Source: Firmicutes bacterium HGW-Firmicutes-7 (lineage in GTDB: Bacteria > Bacillota > Clostridia > Lachnospirales > Vallitaleaceae). Taken from it: a stretch of DNA of 64,000 nt. Below are positions 17,857-27,267 of this stretch, one piece after another. Below the pieces are notes generated by a model. It was given only the letters and a program-made list of their open reading frames with translations. It did not search any database and was not told the DNA's origin. Location: NCBI GenBank assembly GCA_002841375.1, contig PGZO01000005.1, positions 62,001 to 126,000 on the forward strand, written 5' to 3'. How positions within the stretch are numbered: the stretch's first letter is position 1; every line of letters starts with the position of its first letter. The position numbers and the translations under genes are program-made.

Positions 17857-18492
17857 ATGATTGAAAAAAAGATTTCGGTTGCAGTAATTAAAAGATTACC
17901 GAGATACTATCGATATCTTGGAGATCTACTTGAAAATGATGTTGTACGTATTTCTTCGAAAGAATTAAGTAAAAAAATGGATGTAACTGCATCACAAATC
18001 AGACAAGATCTTAATAATTTTGGTGGTTTTGGACAACAAGGATATGGATATAATGTAGAATATTTATATCATGAAATTGGTAAAATACTTGGACTCGAGA
18101 GAAAGCATAAGCTTATTATTGTAGGTGCTGGAAATTTAGGACAAGCGTTAGCTAATTATACTGATTTTGAAAAAAGAGGCTTTATTATTGAAGGTATATT
18201 TGATGTGAATCCAAGATTAGTAGGTATGACCGTTAGAGGTATTGAAATAAAAGATATTGGTGAGATGGAAAAATTAGTTCTAAATGGCGATATTGATATA
18301 GCAGTTCTTACAATACCTAAGCAAAAGGCAGTGAAGATAGGGAATGATCTGATTAATTGGGGCATAAGAGGTATATGGAATTTTGCACCTATTGATTTGA
18401 AATTAAAGCTTTCTTCAGATGTTGTGATAGAAAATGTACATTTATCTGATAGCTTAATGACATTATCTTATAATATTAGCTGCAAAGAATAA
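17857..18492 (+). CDS. rex: Redox-sensing transcriptional repressor Rex
   Basis: A 211-residue Rex protein. The N-terminal winged helix (about 1-80) shows RLPRYYRYLGDL, SSKELSKKMDVTASQIRQDL and the family-specific FGQQGYGYNVEYL. The C-terminal Rossmann domain starts at VGAGNLGQALANY and holds FDVNPRLVGM, VLTIPK, GIRGIWNFAPI and the domain-swapped terminal helix. Rex senses the NADH/NAD+ ratio and represses fermentation and respiration genes when NAD+ is high. The length is normal. GAGGTG precedes the ATG. Its own promoter carries an imperfect Rex site, so autoregulation is likely. Confidence 0.97.
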   Translation: MIEKKISVAVIKRLPRYYRYLGDLLENDVVRISSKELSKKMDVTASQIRQDLNNFGGFGQQGYGYNVEYLYHEIGKILGLERKHKLIIVGAGNLGQALANYTDFEKRGFIIEGIFDVNPRLVGMTVRGIEIKDIGEMEKLVLNGDIDIAVLTIPKQKAVKIGNDLINWGIRGIWNFAPIDLKLKLSSDVVIENVHLSDSLMTLSYNISCKE

Positions 18493-18522
18493 ATGGTTGT
18501 AGCAAATTAAATATTTACAATT

Positions 18523-18560
18523 AGACCCTCTAAACCACATAGTTCAGAGGGTCTTTGTTT
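18523..18560 (+). terminator. Rho-independent terminator after rex
   Basis: A 9-bp stem, AGACCCTCT (18523-18531) with AGAGGGTCT (18546-18554), has a 14-nt loop and is followed by TTTGTTT. Confidence 0.85.
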
Positions 18561-18676
18561 ATAAACTTAATAATAGTTAATGATTACTTAATAGATAGTT
18601 TAAATAATAATAGTATAATACACCATAGACTAGTATTGTATTTGTTACAAGCTACTACGAAGGAAGAGGGATATAA

Positions 18677-20371
18677 ATGAAAAGATATGTATTCGTTTTA
18701 TTAATATTAGTTAGTATAGTAATTTCAAGTATTCAAATACAAGCGAAAGAATTAATGAACGATGAAAAACCAGTTGCGACTTATGTTGGCGAAAATGGGA
18801 TTCAAATAATTAGCTATGCCTCTGCGTGGAATACTGAAGAAAAGTTAAAATCAGTTTACATTGAATTATTAAAAAATAAACATGGAAATGAAATTTCATA
18901 TTTATCTAAAATATATATTTACCCAAACTCAAATGTAAATGGCGCAGGATATTATTATCCCGATTATTATATAGATAAAGACGGAAAGTATACATACAAG
19001 ACGGACGCAACGATAGAAATATATAATGGAAACAAATACACGCAATTGTCTCAAATTGCGAGAACACTCGCTCATGAATATGGTCATCATTTTACATATT
19101 ACTATTTAATTACGAAAGAAAATAAGGCAAACGATAAATGGGTTGAATCAAAATACGCGAAAATTAGAAATCTAAATAATCATCTGAAGATTACTTATTT
19201 AGGAGATCAAACAAAAAAATATATTCATAAATGGGATATTGCGGAAATCATTGCAGATGACTATGTGCAATTTTATGGTTCTGAGCTAGCAAAAAAAACT
19301 AGAAATTACTATGATGTTAAAGAACGAATCCAAAACAATAGTATTACGTACACTTATTATTATGGGGATTTCAATTTGCTACCTCAAGAAAATTTAGATA
19401 TTCCTTTGGCAGCGGATATTTATGGGCTTGCTGATTATTTTTATGCTTTGTCCGGAGTGAATCTCTCTAGCATACCAGAAAATATTAATGTTAGCGAGCC
19501 AAGGCTTTCGAGTATTAATCGTGTACATGAAAGCTATAATGAATATTTATTTGAATGGAAAAATGTTAATTCAAATGAAGCAAAGAATGAAAAGGAGTAT
19601 ACGCTTATTATGTATGAAAAAGGCGCTTATAGCGATCCTATTCCACTTAAAACGATATACTCTGGTGAACGTGCTTTTGCGGTAGCAGGAAGTGCTATAG
19701 ATATTAGTAAAGGAAGGGCAATTCTTGAGAATTATGAAGGCGAGTATGAAATAAGACTTTTTGTAAAGGATAAAAATGGTTATATGCATGGAAGCAATAT
19801 TGTTGAAGTATCAATTAAACCAAAGGATAATGCTAACCTATTATTTTCTGATGTAAAAGATAATTATTGGGCAGTAGATTATATATACTATTTAACCAAT
19901 AAAGAAATGGTAGAGGGATATAAGAATAACACTTTCAGACCAGACAATGTAATCTCAAGAGCAGAGTTTATGAGCTTTTTAATTCGAAGTCTTAAGGATG
20001 TTGAGGTGAAAAAGACGACGAGCGGTACCCATTGGTTTGTTAATCAAGGCTATAGAGATGCGGCTTTTTCTACTGGATTAATTCAAAGCAAAAGTTATTC
20101 AGCTGCTTATTATGATGCAAGTATTACTAGAAAAGAAATGGTTAATATGGTTTATATCTTGTTAAAACGACAAGGAATAAATGTAAATATCAATTATTCT
20201 GCAAACCTGACAGATATTTCTAAAGATAGTTTTAAAAATGAGATTTCAACTGTAAGTTATTATGGAATAATAAATGGTTATCCTGATCGCACCTTTAAAC
20301 CAGAAAAACATGCTACACGAGCAGAGGCAATAAAAATGATTTACAAATTTATCATAAAACTTGGATTATAA
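18677..20371 (+). CDS. Secreted putative zinc metallopeptidase with C-terminal SLH domains
   Basis: A 564-residue exported protein. A signal peptide is evident at residues 1-24 (MKRYVFVLLILVSIVISSIQ, then QAKE). A gluzincin-like zinc site is formed by HEYGH (His133, Glu134, His137) and a downstream AEIIADDY that could give the third ligand. A middle region (about 275-385) looks like a beta-sandwich. The C-terminal ~180 residues hold SLH repeats (FSDVKDNYWAVDYIYYLTNK, GYKNNTFRPDNVISRAEFM, GIINGYPDRTFKPEKHATRAEA) that would anchor it to the cell wall. Peptidase family and substrate are not recognised. It has its own transcript start region after the rex terminator; GAAGAGGG precedes the ATG. 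Confidence 0.8.
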   Translation: MKRYVFVLLILVSIVISSIQIQAKELMNDEKPVATYVGENGIQIISYASAWNTEEKLKSVYIELLKNKHGNEISYLSKIYIYPNSNVNGAGYYYPDYYIDKDGKYTYKTDATIEIYNGNKYTQLSQIARTLAHEYGHHFTYYYLITKENKANDKWVESKYAKIRNLNNHLKITYLGDQTKKYIHKWDIAEIIADDYVQFYGSELAKKTRNYYDVKERIQNNSITYTYYYGDFNLLPQENLDIPLAADIYGLADYFYALSGVNLSSIPENINVSEPRLSSINRVHESYNEYLFEWKNVNSNEAKNEKEYTLIMYEKGAYSDPIPLKTIYSGERAFAVAGSAIDISKGRAILENYEGEYEIRLFVKDKNGYMHGSNIVEVSIKPKDNANLLFSDVKDNYWAVDYIYYLTNKEMVEGYKNNTFRPDNVISRAEFMSFLIRSLKDVEVKKTTSGTHWFVNQGYRDAAFSTGLIQSKSYSAAYYDASITRKEMVNMVYILLKRQGINVNINYSANLTDISKDSFKNEISTVSYYGIINGYPDRTFKPEKHATRAEAIKMIYKFIIKLGL

Positions 20372-20446
20372 GTTGCAAGCATACTATAGTAATCCCTTAA
20401 ACTATACGATATAATATAAGAATAACAGTTATATTAAAGGGATGTG

Positions 20447-21064
20447 ATGGAAATGTTTAAGCGCAATAATAATATAAATATCAAAATTATACAAAAAACG
20501 CATCCATTAACCTTAGATCAGAGATGGCATGCCCTGTTTGAAAACAGAAAAACGAAACAAATGAAAACCCTCGAAAAAAAGCTAAATCAGTTGATTAAAG
20601 ATCAAGGACAATGCAATAATGATTATCGAGAATATTCACAGTTAAAGAAGAAGCTTATGTCAGATATTATTGAAGACATGTCGGATGCGTTTGAAGATGT
20701 CAATAATCAGTCTCTCCATAATATGGACAAGAACAAAAAATACATAGAGGAAATAAATAATAAGTTAAATAACCTTGAAGATAAATTAGCTCAATTACCA
20801 AAAGATATTGAAGAGATAAATGGTAAATTATTAGAAATAAGTATGTCTTTATGTTATAAGAGAATGGTAGAAAATAAAAACAAACTAGTTCAAATGGATG
20901 AGCAAATTGTAAAACTTAGAGAACAATTAAAAGAACTAGTGGTGAAGAAAAATGAGAGTAAAGAAGAATATGATTTGTTATATGCTTATATGCATGATTT
21001 AGTTGGCCCTAAGGTAATAGAGCAATTTGACAAAGTATATTTGGGAGGAAGAGAGTTTGATTAA
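20447..21064 (+). CDS. Uncharacterised coiled-coil protein upstream of acpS
   Basis: A protein of about 205 residues, rich in Lys, Glu, Asn and Gln, with no signal peptide or membrane segment. Long heptad-like helices run from about residue 35 to 190 (EEINNKLNNLEDKLAQLPKD, KLVQMDEQIVKLREQLKELV). No enzyme motif is visible and no family is recognised. Starts are possible at GTG 20444, ATG 20447 and ATG 20453; AAAGGG at 20436-20441 fits 20447 best. A TATAAT at 20410 may be its -10 box. Its stop overlaps the acpS start by 8 bp, so the two are translationally coupled. Confidence 0.75.
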   Translation: MEMFKRNNNINIKIIQKTHPLTLDQRWHALFENRKTKQMKTLEKKLNQLIKDQGQCNNDYREYSQLKKKLMSDIIEDMSDAFEDVNNQSLHNMDKNKKYIEEINNKLNNLEDKLAQLPKDIEEINGKLLEISMSLCYKRMVENKNKLVQMDEQIVKLREQLKELVVKKNESKEEYDLLYAYMHDLVGPKVIEQFDKVYLGGREFD

Positions 21065-21431
21065 AGGTATTGGTAATGATATTATTGAGATTAGTCGCAT
21101 TAAAAAAGCGATAGAACGTCCAAGGTTTATGGAAAAACATTATACGATTAATGAGATCGCATTGTATCAATCAAGAAATAATAATATAGAAATTCTTGCA
21201 GGTAATTTTGCAGTTAAGGAATCTGTCTCAAAAGTTTTTGGAACAGGTGTCAGAGGGTTTTCATTAAAAGATATTGAAGTGCTGCGAGATGAACTTGGAA
21301 AACCCTATGTCTTGTTATTCAATGAAGCCAAAATGATTGCCGAAGTCGCACAAATTGAACAAATATTCGTTTCTATTGCCCATAGTGAAAAATATGTGGT
21401 TGGTTTTGCAGTAGGGGAAGGTGCTATGTAA
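21057..21431 (+). CDS. acpS: Holo-[acyl-carrier-protein] synthase
   Basis: A 124-residue AcpS that transfers 4'-phosphopantetheine from CoA to apo-ACP for fatty acid synthesis. It shows IGNDIIEISRIKKA at the N-terminus, the Mg-binding FAVKESVSKVFGTG and SIAHSEKYVVGFAV near the end. The frame is open further upstream, but homologues begin at IKGIGND. The TTG at 21057 has GGGAGGAAGAG before it, so TTG is chosen. It overlaps the coiled-coil gene by 8 bp and the nnr start by 1 bp, in a tight operon with nnr and alr. Confidence 0.93.
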   Translation: MIKGIGNDIIEISRIKKAIERPRFMEKHYTINEIALYQSRNNNIEILAGNFAVKESVSKVFGTGVRGFSLKDIEVLRDELGKPYVLLFNEAKMIAEVAQIEQIFVSIAHSEKYVVGFAVGEGAM

Positions 21432-22951
21432 TGATTGCAGTTACAGGAAAAGAGATGAAAGAGATTGATCGATTTACAATAGAGGAAATTGGTCTATATG
21501 GCATAGTATTAATGGAGAATGCTGCAAATGAATTTGTTAAGGAGCTAAATAAAGAGCTTGATGTTGACAATTCTTTTGTTGTGATTTTTTGTGGATTAGG
21601 AAATAATGGTGGAGATGGTTTTGCAATTGCAAGGCTTTTAAAGCTGAGAAATATAGATGTTCAAGTAGTGCTTGTTGGTCCTCTTGAAAGCTTAAAAGGA
21701 GATGCAAAGGGTAATTATAATATTTTGTTGCAGCTCGATGTGCCAATTAAAAGGATACGATGTGAAGAAGATTTAAATCAACTGCTAGGAAATATACCAA
21801 AACATGCTGTCTTTGTGGATGCAATTTTTGGTTTCGGTTGTAATAAAAATATTGTAGGGTTGTACGAGCGTACCATTTCCTTCATGAATGAATGTCCCAA
21901 CAAAATATTTTCAGTAGATATACCCTCGGGCGTTAATGCCGATAATGGGTGTATTATGGGTATTGCAATTTCAGCCTACAAAACCATTACCTTCTGCCTG
22001 CCTAAAGTGGGCTTGTTTTTATATCCAGGGGCAACCTATACAGGAGATGTAGTTGTTGTTGATATTGGTATCCCGGATAAGGCTTGGAGGAATAAGCATT
22101 TTAAACATGAGATCATTGAAGATTCTTTTAAGCAGTTATTGCCTACAAGGCGAGTGATTTCTCACAAAGGAACATATGGAAAAGTACTTATTATTGCGGG
22201 TTCTCATAATATGATTGGTGCAGCAATCCTAAGTGCTAGATCAGCTTATCGAACAGGATGCGGAATAGTCAAAATTATTACAGAGCGTGGTCATGAGGAT
22301 GCACTTTTTGCCGCTGTACCAGAAGCAATCGTTGAAGGTTATTCTAGAGATGAGAATTTTAATGAAGCTATTCCTAAAATTAACGAGGCAATTATATGGG
22401 CTGACGCGATTTTAATAGGTCCAGGAATGACTGAGGATGCATTTACTAAAAGATTGTTAGAGCTTGTATTAATCAATGAGGATAAAAAACTAATTATAGA
22501 TGCAGATGGTTTAAATGTGCTTGCTAAAAACATGGCGATGTTTAATAGAAGAAATGAAAATACGATTATTACACCTCACATTGGAGAGATGGCAAGACTG
22601 ACCGCTCATGGTGTAAATGAAATTATGGAAAATACCGTTGAGTTTTCTGTGGCTTTTAGCCAAAAGTATAATACGGTTACAGTGTTAAAAAGCGCAAGAA
22701 CAATTGTGGCAGATGATCATCGTGTGATTATTAATTCATTAGGAAATAATGGAATGGCGACAGCAGGCGCTGGAGATGTTCTTGCTGGAATAATTGTTGG
22801 CTTATTAGCCCAGGAAGGAAAAGTACTAAAGGCAGCTGCACTAGGTGTATATATTCATAGCAAAGCTGGCGATTATGCAAAGGAACAAGTTGGAGAACAT
22901 AGCTTAATAGCAAGTAATATTATTGATGCTATTTCTACTGTAATGAGATAA
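21431..22951 (+). CDS. nnr: Bifunctional NAD(P)HX epimerase / ADP-dependent dehydratase
   Basis: A 506-residue fusion that repairs damaged NADHX and NADPHX. The N-terminal YjeF_N epimerase domain (about 1-215) shows MKEIDRFTIEE, GLGNNGGDGFAIARLL and SVDIPSGVNADNG. The C-terminal ADP-dependent dehydratase domain (about 225-505) has a ribokinase-like fold with HKGTYGKVLIIAGS, IGPGM, ITPHIGEMARL and MATAGAGDVLAGI (catalytic Asp). The length matches other fused Nnr proteins. The start ATG shares a base with the acpS stop. The acpS-nnr-alr order is common in Firmicutes. Confidence 0.93.
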   Translation: MIAVTGKEMKEIDRFTIEEIGLYGIVLMENAANEFVKELNKELDVDNSFVVIFCGLGNNGGDGFAIARLLKLRNIDVQVVLVGPLESLKGDAKGNYNILLQLDVPIKRIRCEEDLNQLLGNIPKHAVFVDAIFGFGCNKNIVGLYERTISFMNECPNKIFSVDIPSGVNADNGCIMGIAISAYKTITFCLPKVGLFLYPGATYTGDVVVVDIGIPDKAWRNKHFKHEIIEDSFKQLLPTRRVISHKGTYGKVLIIAGSHNMIGAAILSARSAYRTGCGIVKIITERGHEDALFAAVPEAIVEGYSRDENFNEAIPKINEAIIWADAILIGPGMTEDAFTKRLLELVLINEDKKLIIDADGLNVLAKNMAMFNRRNENTIITPHIGEMARLTAHGVNEIMENTVEFSVAFSQKYNTVTVLKSARTIVADDHRVIINSLGNNGMATAGAGDVLAGIIVGLLAQEGKVLKAAALGVYIHSKAGDYAKEQVGEHSLIASNIIDAISTVMR

Positions 22952-22998
22952 GTTATGTTCGAATAGGTATAGTTAAAACCATCAATAGGAGGCATGAA

Positions 22999-24159
22999 AT
23001 GAAACAATATCATAGAGTATTTGCAGAAATTAATATAGATTATATTGAAGATAATCTAAAAGCCATCAAAGACTACGTTGGTCATAATAAAGAAGTCATG
23101 GTCGTTATTAAGGCTGACGGTTATGGACATGGAGCAATTCCAATTGCAAGGCAGTTATATGAAGCGGGTATAGATTATATTGGTGTAGCAACAATACAAG
23201 AAGCAATTGCACTTAGGAAATATAAAATTGACATTCCAATTGTTGTACTTGGTTATTCGCCAGTGGATGAATATGAAAATCTTGTGGAATACGATATTAT
23301 TCAAACTGTATACAAATACTCTATGGCGAAAGGTATTTCTGATGTAGCAGCTAAAGCTGGAAAGAATGCAAAAATACATATTAAAATTGACACTGGTATG
23401 ATGCGAATAGGATTTTTCCCGGACAGTTCAACAGTTGATACAATTATTAAAATGCATACATTGCCAAATTTAGAGATAGAAGGATTATTTACCCATTTTT
23501 CACAAGCGGATGGAGAAGATGAAAATTTTACGATTAAACAAATAAATATGTTTGATAATTTCATTTCCAACCTTGAAGAAAAGGCGGTTAAAATCCCTAA
23601 AATTCATGCATCCAACAGTGCTGGAATGATTGGGTATAAAAATGCGCATTATGATATTGTCAGAGCTGGAATTGCCTTGTATGGGTTATATCCATCTCCA
23701 ACAATGGATAGTTCTAAGCTTATTTTAAAACCTTCCTTATCATTAAAGAGCAATATAATTTTTTTGAAGGAAGTTGAAAAAGGTGTGCCAATTAGTTATG
23801 GTGGAACATATATTACTTCTAAAAGGTGTAAAATTGCAACCATACCAGTAGGCTACGGTGATGGCTACCCAAGATCCTTATCCTCAAAAGGAAGGGTGCT
23901 CATCAGAGGCCAGTATGCACCAATAGTCGGAAGAATATGTATGGATCAATTTATGGTTGATGTATCAGATATTGACGATGTTTGTGAAGGCGATGAAGCT
24001 GTTTTAATTGGTAATCAAGGTGAAGCAACAATTTCAGTTGAAGAAATTGCAGAGATTGATGGCACGATCAATTACGAAATTGTATGCCAATTAGGAAAAC
24101 GTATCCCAAGGGTGTACTACAAAAATAATCAAATCATTTATACCATTGATTACTTTTAA
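22999..24159 (+). CDS. alr: Alanine racemase
   Basis: A 386-residue PLP enzyme that interconverts L- and D-alanine for peptidoglycan. The PLP lysine lies in VVIKADGYGHG (about residues 36-46) and the second catalytic base, a Tyr, in PISYGGTYIT (about 265). KIDTGMMRIGF, RAGIALYGLYPSP, YGDGYPR and GRICMDQFMVDV are all typical. AGGAGG precedes the ATG. It lies 47 bp after nnr and probably belongs to the same transcript. It carries a few extra C-terminal residues with no known role. Confidence 0.96.
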   Translation: MKQYHRVFAEINIDYIEDNLKAIKDYVGHNKEVMVVIKADGYGHGAIPIARQLYEAGIDYIGVATIQEAIALRKYKIDIPIVVLGYSPVDEYENLVEYDIIQTVYKYSMAKGISDVAAKAGKNAKIHIKIDTGMMRIGFFPDSSTVDTIIKMHTLPNLEIEGLFTHFSQADGEDENFTIKQINMFDNFISNLEEKAVKIPKIHASNSAGMIGYKNAHYDIVRAGIALYGLYPSPTMDSSKLILKPSLSLKSNIIFLKEVEKGVPISYGGTYITSKRCKIATIPVGYGDGYPRSLSSKGRVLIRGQYAPIVGRICMDQFMVDVSDIDDVCEGDEAVLIGNQGEATISVEEIAEIDGTINYEIVCQLGKRIPRVYYKNNQIIYTIDYF

Positions 24160-24272
24160 TCTAACGAACCCAGAGTTTTTGTATCATTAAATAGGAGTAG
24201 AATTTTTCGTCTATATTATTTGGATGAGGATCCTTATTAAGTTGTTAAAATTGTACATTTAGGATAATAAAA

Positions 24273-24362
24273 ATGAATAATACTTTAAATATTGGGGATA
24301 ATTATTTTAGAGGAAGAATGAAAGAAACACATAAAAAATCAAATAATTATTTCGGAGAGTGA
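24273..24362 (+). CDS. 29-residue upstream ORF overlapping the mazF leader (possible small protein)
   Basis: A short frame, starting [14 protein letters not shown] and ending NNYFGE, begins at ATG 24273. AGGA lies 8 nt upstream, and the frame ends in TGA at 24360-24362, six bases before the chosen mazF start. It sits where other Firmicutes carry the ribbon-helix-helix antitoxin, but at 29 residues it is too short for that fold and shows no similarity visible by eye. It may be a leader peptide, an antitoxin remnant, a new small antitoxin or chance. Confidence 0.3.
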   Translation: MNNTLNIGDNYFRGRMKETHKKSNNYFGE

Positions 24363-24367
24363 GTATT

Positions 24368-24715
24368 GTGGTTATAAAGCGTGGAGATATATATTACGCT
24401 GATTTAAGACCTGTAGTAGGGTCAGAACAAGGTGGAATAAGACCAGTATTAATCGTTCAAAATGATATCGGCAATCGTTATAGTCCAACAGTTATATGTG
24501 CAGCAATTACATCACAAATTAACAAAGCAAAGCTACCAACGCATGTTGAACTAGCCGCTATAAGATATGATTTAGTTAAAGACTCTGTCATCCTTTTAGA
24601 GCAGGTTAGAACAATAGATAAAAAAAGATTGAAAGAAAAAGTCTGCCATCTAGAGGACGAAGTAATGGAAAAAGTAAATAAGGGACTTGTCGTTAGTTTT
24701 GGTGTTAATACATAA
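24368..24715 (+). CDS. ndoA: MazF/NdoA family endoribonuclease toxin
   Basis: A 115-residue MazF/PemK-family mRNA interferase that cuts single-stranded RNA at short motifs. Typical stretches are [32 protein letters not shown] (with the catalytic Arg), [18 protein letters not shown] and [16 protein letters not shown] at 24359 is possible, but GGAGAG (24353-24358) fits GTG 24368 and matches the usual MVIKRGD start. The normal upstream antitoxin gene (CopG/RHH type, about 80-90 codons) is absent: between alr and this gene there are only 208 bp with a 29-codon frame. A strong terminator follows. Confidence 0.93.
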   Translation: MVIKRGDIYYADLRPVVGSEQGGIRPVLIVQNDIGNRYSPTVICAAITSQINKAKLPTHVELAAIRYDLVKDSVILLEQVRTIDKKRLKEKVCHLEDEVMEKVNKGLVVSFGVNT

Positions 24716-24719
24716 AATT

Positions 24720-24752
24720 AGAAAGGCTGTACATAGTACGGTCTTTCTTTTA
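24720..24752 (+). terminator. Rho-independent terminator after mazF
   Basis: A 13-bp stem with two G-U pairs, AGAAAGGCTGTAC (24720-24732) with GTACGGTCTTTCT (24736-24748), has a 3-nt loop followed by TTTTA. Confidence 0.8.
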
Positions 24753-24763
24753 TAAGGAAGTAC

Positions 24764-24791
24764 TTTACTTCATGATAAAAGATGATATAAT
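24764..24791 (+). promoter_or_regulatory. Possible promoter of the MATE gene
   Basis: TTTACT (24764-24769), a 16-bp spacer and TATAAT (24786-24791) lie after the mazF terminator. This would leave a leader of about 125 nt before the MATE start in which no known riboswitch was recognised. Confidence 0.4.
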
Positions 24792-24924
24792 GAATATTAG
24801 AATTCTGGAGAACGATTAAAGATATACATATTGATGTTAATGATAGGTAATATATTTTGAAATCTTTTTTGGGTTCGATAAATAACGAAAAGTTTTATAA
24901 GTCTATCATTACGTTGAGGTACTC

Positions 24925-26289
24925 ATGAGAGAAAAAGTTGATCGAAATTTCTATAAGATTTTATTCTCTATAGCTATTCCTATAGCTGTACAGAGCTTTA
25001 TTACTAGTTTATTAAATCTAATTGATGTATTTATGATAAGTTCTTTAGACACAGCATCTATAGGTGGTGTGAGCATTGCGAATAAAATATTTTTTTTACT
25101 TAACTTATTTTTATTTGGCACAAATAGTGGGGCAGCAATATTAGCATCTCAGTACTTTGGTAAAAAGGATTTCCAAAGTATAAGAAAGGTGTTAGGCATC
25201 TCGTTAATTTTAGGCGTTGGTGGGAGTTTAATTGTATCTCTTGGTGCAATATTTATTCCTGAAGTAATCATCACCTATTTCGCGCCAAATGAACCTGCGA
25301 TGATCAGTGAAGGTGGAAAGTATTTAAGAATTATTGGTTTTAGTTACATATTTACTTCTATTACGTTCTCCTATAGTTTTCTATTAAGATCTACACATAA
25401 TGCGAAGCTACCCATGGTTATTACAGTAGGGGCGATTATAATAAATACATTTTTTAATTGGGTATTGATCTTTGGTAAGCTTGGCGCACCAGCATTAGGG
25501 GTAGAAGGGGCAGCAATTGCCACAGTGGTAGCCAGAACATTTGAATGTTTAATACTCGTTTATTTTGTATATAAGTTTAGATTGGCTTTAGCAGGAAAAC
25601 TCTCTGAGATTTTTAAGTTTACAAGAGCATTCTTCAAACATTATATTGGCGCCGTTGGCTTTGTAATTTTAAATGAGGTAGTATGGTCGTTAGGTGTTAC
25701 AGGATATTCATTTGTCTATGGAAGAATGGGTGAGGTAGTTACTGCGTCTATGGCTATTACACAGCCCATTGAACAACTCTCGTTTGTAGCGTTTTTTGGT
25801 CTGTGTAACGCATGTGGTGTTATGCTAGGGAATCTTTTAGGTGCAAATGAGAAGGAAAAAGCAATTCAATATGCAAAGAAATTTCTTTTTCTTGTTACAG
25901 CCATTAGTGTCATATTAAGTGTTGTTATTTTATTATCCTCTTCATTTATAGCAAATTTATTTAATGTTGACCCAGTAGTTAAGAAAAATGTTGTTAATTG
26001 TTTGATTGTATTTAGTTTATATATACCATTTAAGGTGCTTAATATGCTGATTATCGTAGGGGTACTTCGAAGTGGGGGAGATACCTTTGCAAGCTTGATG
26101 ATTGATTTGTTTGGTGTATGGGGGATTGGAATACCAATGGCCATATTTGGCGGACTCTACCTAAAGCTAGACATTCAGTTTGTATATGCAATGATCCTAA
26201 TTGAAGAGGTGGTTAAGTTAATTCTATGCTTGTTTCGATATCATTCTAAAAAATGGGTTAAGAATATCGTTGTTAATAGTCCTACATAG
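24925..26289 (+). CDS. MATE family efflux transporter
   Basis: A 454-residue membrane protein with about 12 hydrophobic segments, the size and pattern of MATE (NorM/DinF-like) cation-coupled multidrug exporters. Recognisable are the N-terminal PIAVQSFITSLLNLIDVFMI, GTNSGAAILASQYFGKKD, the central FNWVLIFGKLGAPALGVEGA and the second-half repeat SMAITQPIEQLSFVAFFGL. GAGG lies 5 bp before the ATG. It is flanked by a terminator upstream and the yebC promoter downstream, so it is probably monocistronic. The substrate is unknown. Confidence 0.9.
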   Translation: MREKVDRNFYKILFSIAIPIAVQSFITSLLNLIDVFMISSLDTASIGGVSIANKIFFLLNLFLFGTNSGAAILASQYFGKKDFQSIRKVLGISLILGVGGSLIVSLGAIFIPEVIITYFAPNEPAMISEGGKYLRIIGFSYIFTSITFSYSFLLRSTHNAKLPMVITVGAIIINTFFNWVLIFGKLGAPALGVEGAAIATVVARTFECLILVYFVYKFRLALAGKLSEIFKFTRAFFKHYIGAVGFVILNEVVWSLGVTGYSFVYGRMGEVVTASMAITQPIEQLSFVAFFGLCNACGVMLGNLLGANEKEKAIQYAKKFLFLVTAISVILSVVILLSSSFIANLFNVDPVVKKNVVNCLIVFSLYIPFKVLNMLIIVGVLRSGGDTFASLMIDLFGVWGIGIPMAIFGGLYLKLDIQFVYAMILIEEVVKLILCLFRYHSKKWVKNIVVNSPT

Positions 26290-26302
26290 AAGTTGCAACC
26301 AA

Positions 26303-26331
26303 TTGTCAAATAATGCTTTATATGATAGAAT
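26303..26331 (+). promoter_or_regulatory. yebC promoter
   Basis: TTGTCA (26303-26308), a 17-bp spacer and TAGAAT (26326-26331) lie 35 bp upstream of the yebC start. Confidence 0.65.
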
Positions 26332-26365
26332 ATCATAGATTAAATTAAAGGAGTGGTAATGTAAT

Positions 26366-27097
26366 ATGTCTGGACATTCAAAGTTTGCCAATATTAAACA
26401 TAAAAAAGAAAGAAATGATGCAAAAAAAGGAAAGGTATTTACAAAAATTGGAAGAGAGATTGTTGTCGCAGTTAAAAGTGGTGGTTCTGAACCCGAAACG
26501 AATACAAGGTTAAGGGAGATTATAGCGAAAGCAAAAGCAGAAAATATGCCAAATGACACAATTCAAAGGAGTATTAAAAAGGCATCAGGTGAATTGGGCA
26601 ATGTAATATATGAAAACATTACTTATGAAGGATATGGTCCAAGTGGTGTTGCCGTAATAGTAGAGTGTTTAACCGATAACAAAAATAGAACAGCTGCTAA
26701 TATAAGGCATGCTTTCTCAAAATATGGTGGTAACTTAGGAACTACAGGATGTGTATCATTTATATTTGAAAAAAAAGGTCAAATAACAATAGAAAAAGCT
26801 GATGATGTTATTGAAGATCATCTGATGATGTTATCAATAGAAGCTGGAGCAGAGGATTTCGTATCTGAAGAAGAAGGTTATGAAATTATTACAGAGGCGG
26901 AGAATTTTTCGGCAGTTTATGACTTGCTTGCAGATAATAAATACGTGATGTTATCAGCAGAAATCACCATGCTTCCTACTACAACGACAGATTTAGAAAA
27001 CAAGGAAGATATTGATAAGCTTCAAAAAATGTTGGAACAGTTAGAAGAAGATGACGATGTACAAAACGTGTATTCTAATTGGGGAAATGAAGAATAA
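26366..27097 (+). CDS. YebC/PmpR family (TACO1) protein
   Basis: A 243-residue member of the widespread YebC family. The N-terminus is the invariant [20 protein letters not shown], with [28 protein letters not shown] and [20 protein letters not shown] following. Family members were first described as transcription regulators and more recently as helpers of translation through difficult proline-rich stretches (YebC/TACO1), so the older regulator label should be used with care. AAAGGAGTGG precedes the ATG, and the gene has its own promoter. Confidence 0.95.
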   Translation: MSGHSKFANIKHKKERNDAKKGKVFTKIGREIVVAVKSGGSEPETNTRLREIIAKAKAENMPNDTIQRSIKKASGELGNVIYENITYEGYGPSGVAVIVECLTDNKNRTAANIRHAFSKYGGNLGTTGCVSFIFEKKGQITIEKADDVIEDHLMMLSIEAGAEDFVSEEEGYEIITEAENFSAVYDLLADNKYVMLSAEITMLPTTTTDLENKEDIDKLQKMLEQLEEDDDVQNVYSNWGNEE

Positions 27098-27267
27098 GAG
27101 GGAATGATAGCTCAATTGATCAAAAGATGTAGAAAGATGACGAGTTGATGAATTTTACCATGGGTAATTAGTCCTATATAGATAAAAATATTACATATTA
27201 TGGTCAAAATTATATATAATATTATTGGGATTAAATTGGATAAATATAATAATTGGGCGTGGTGAAA

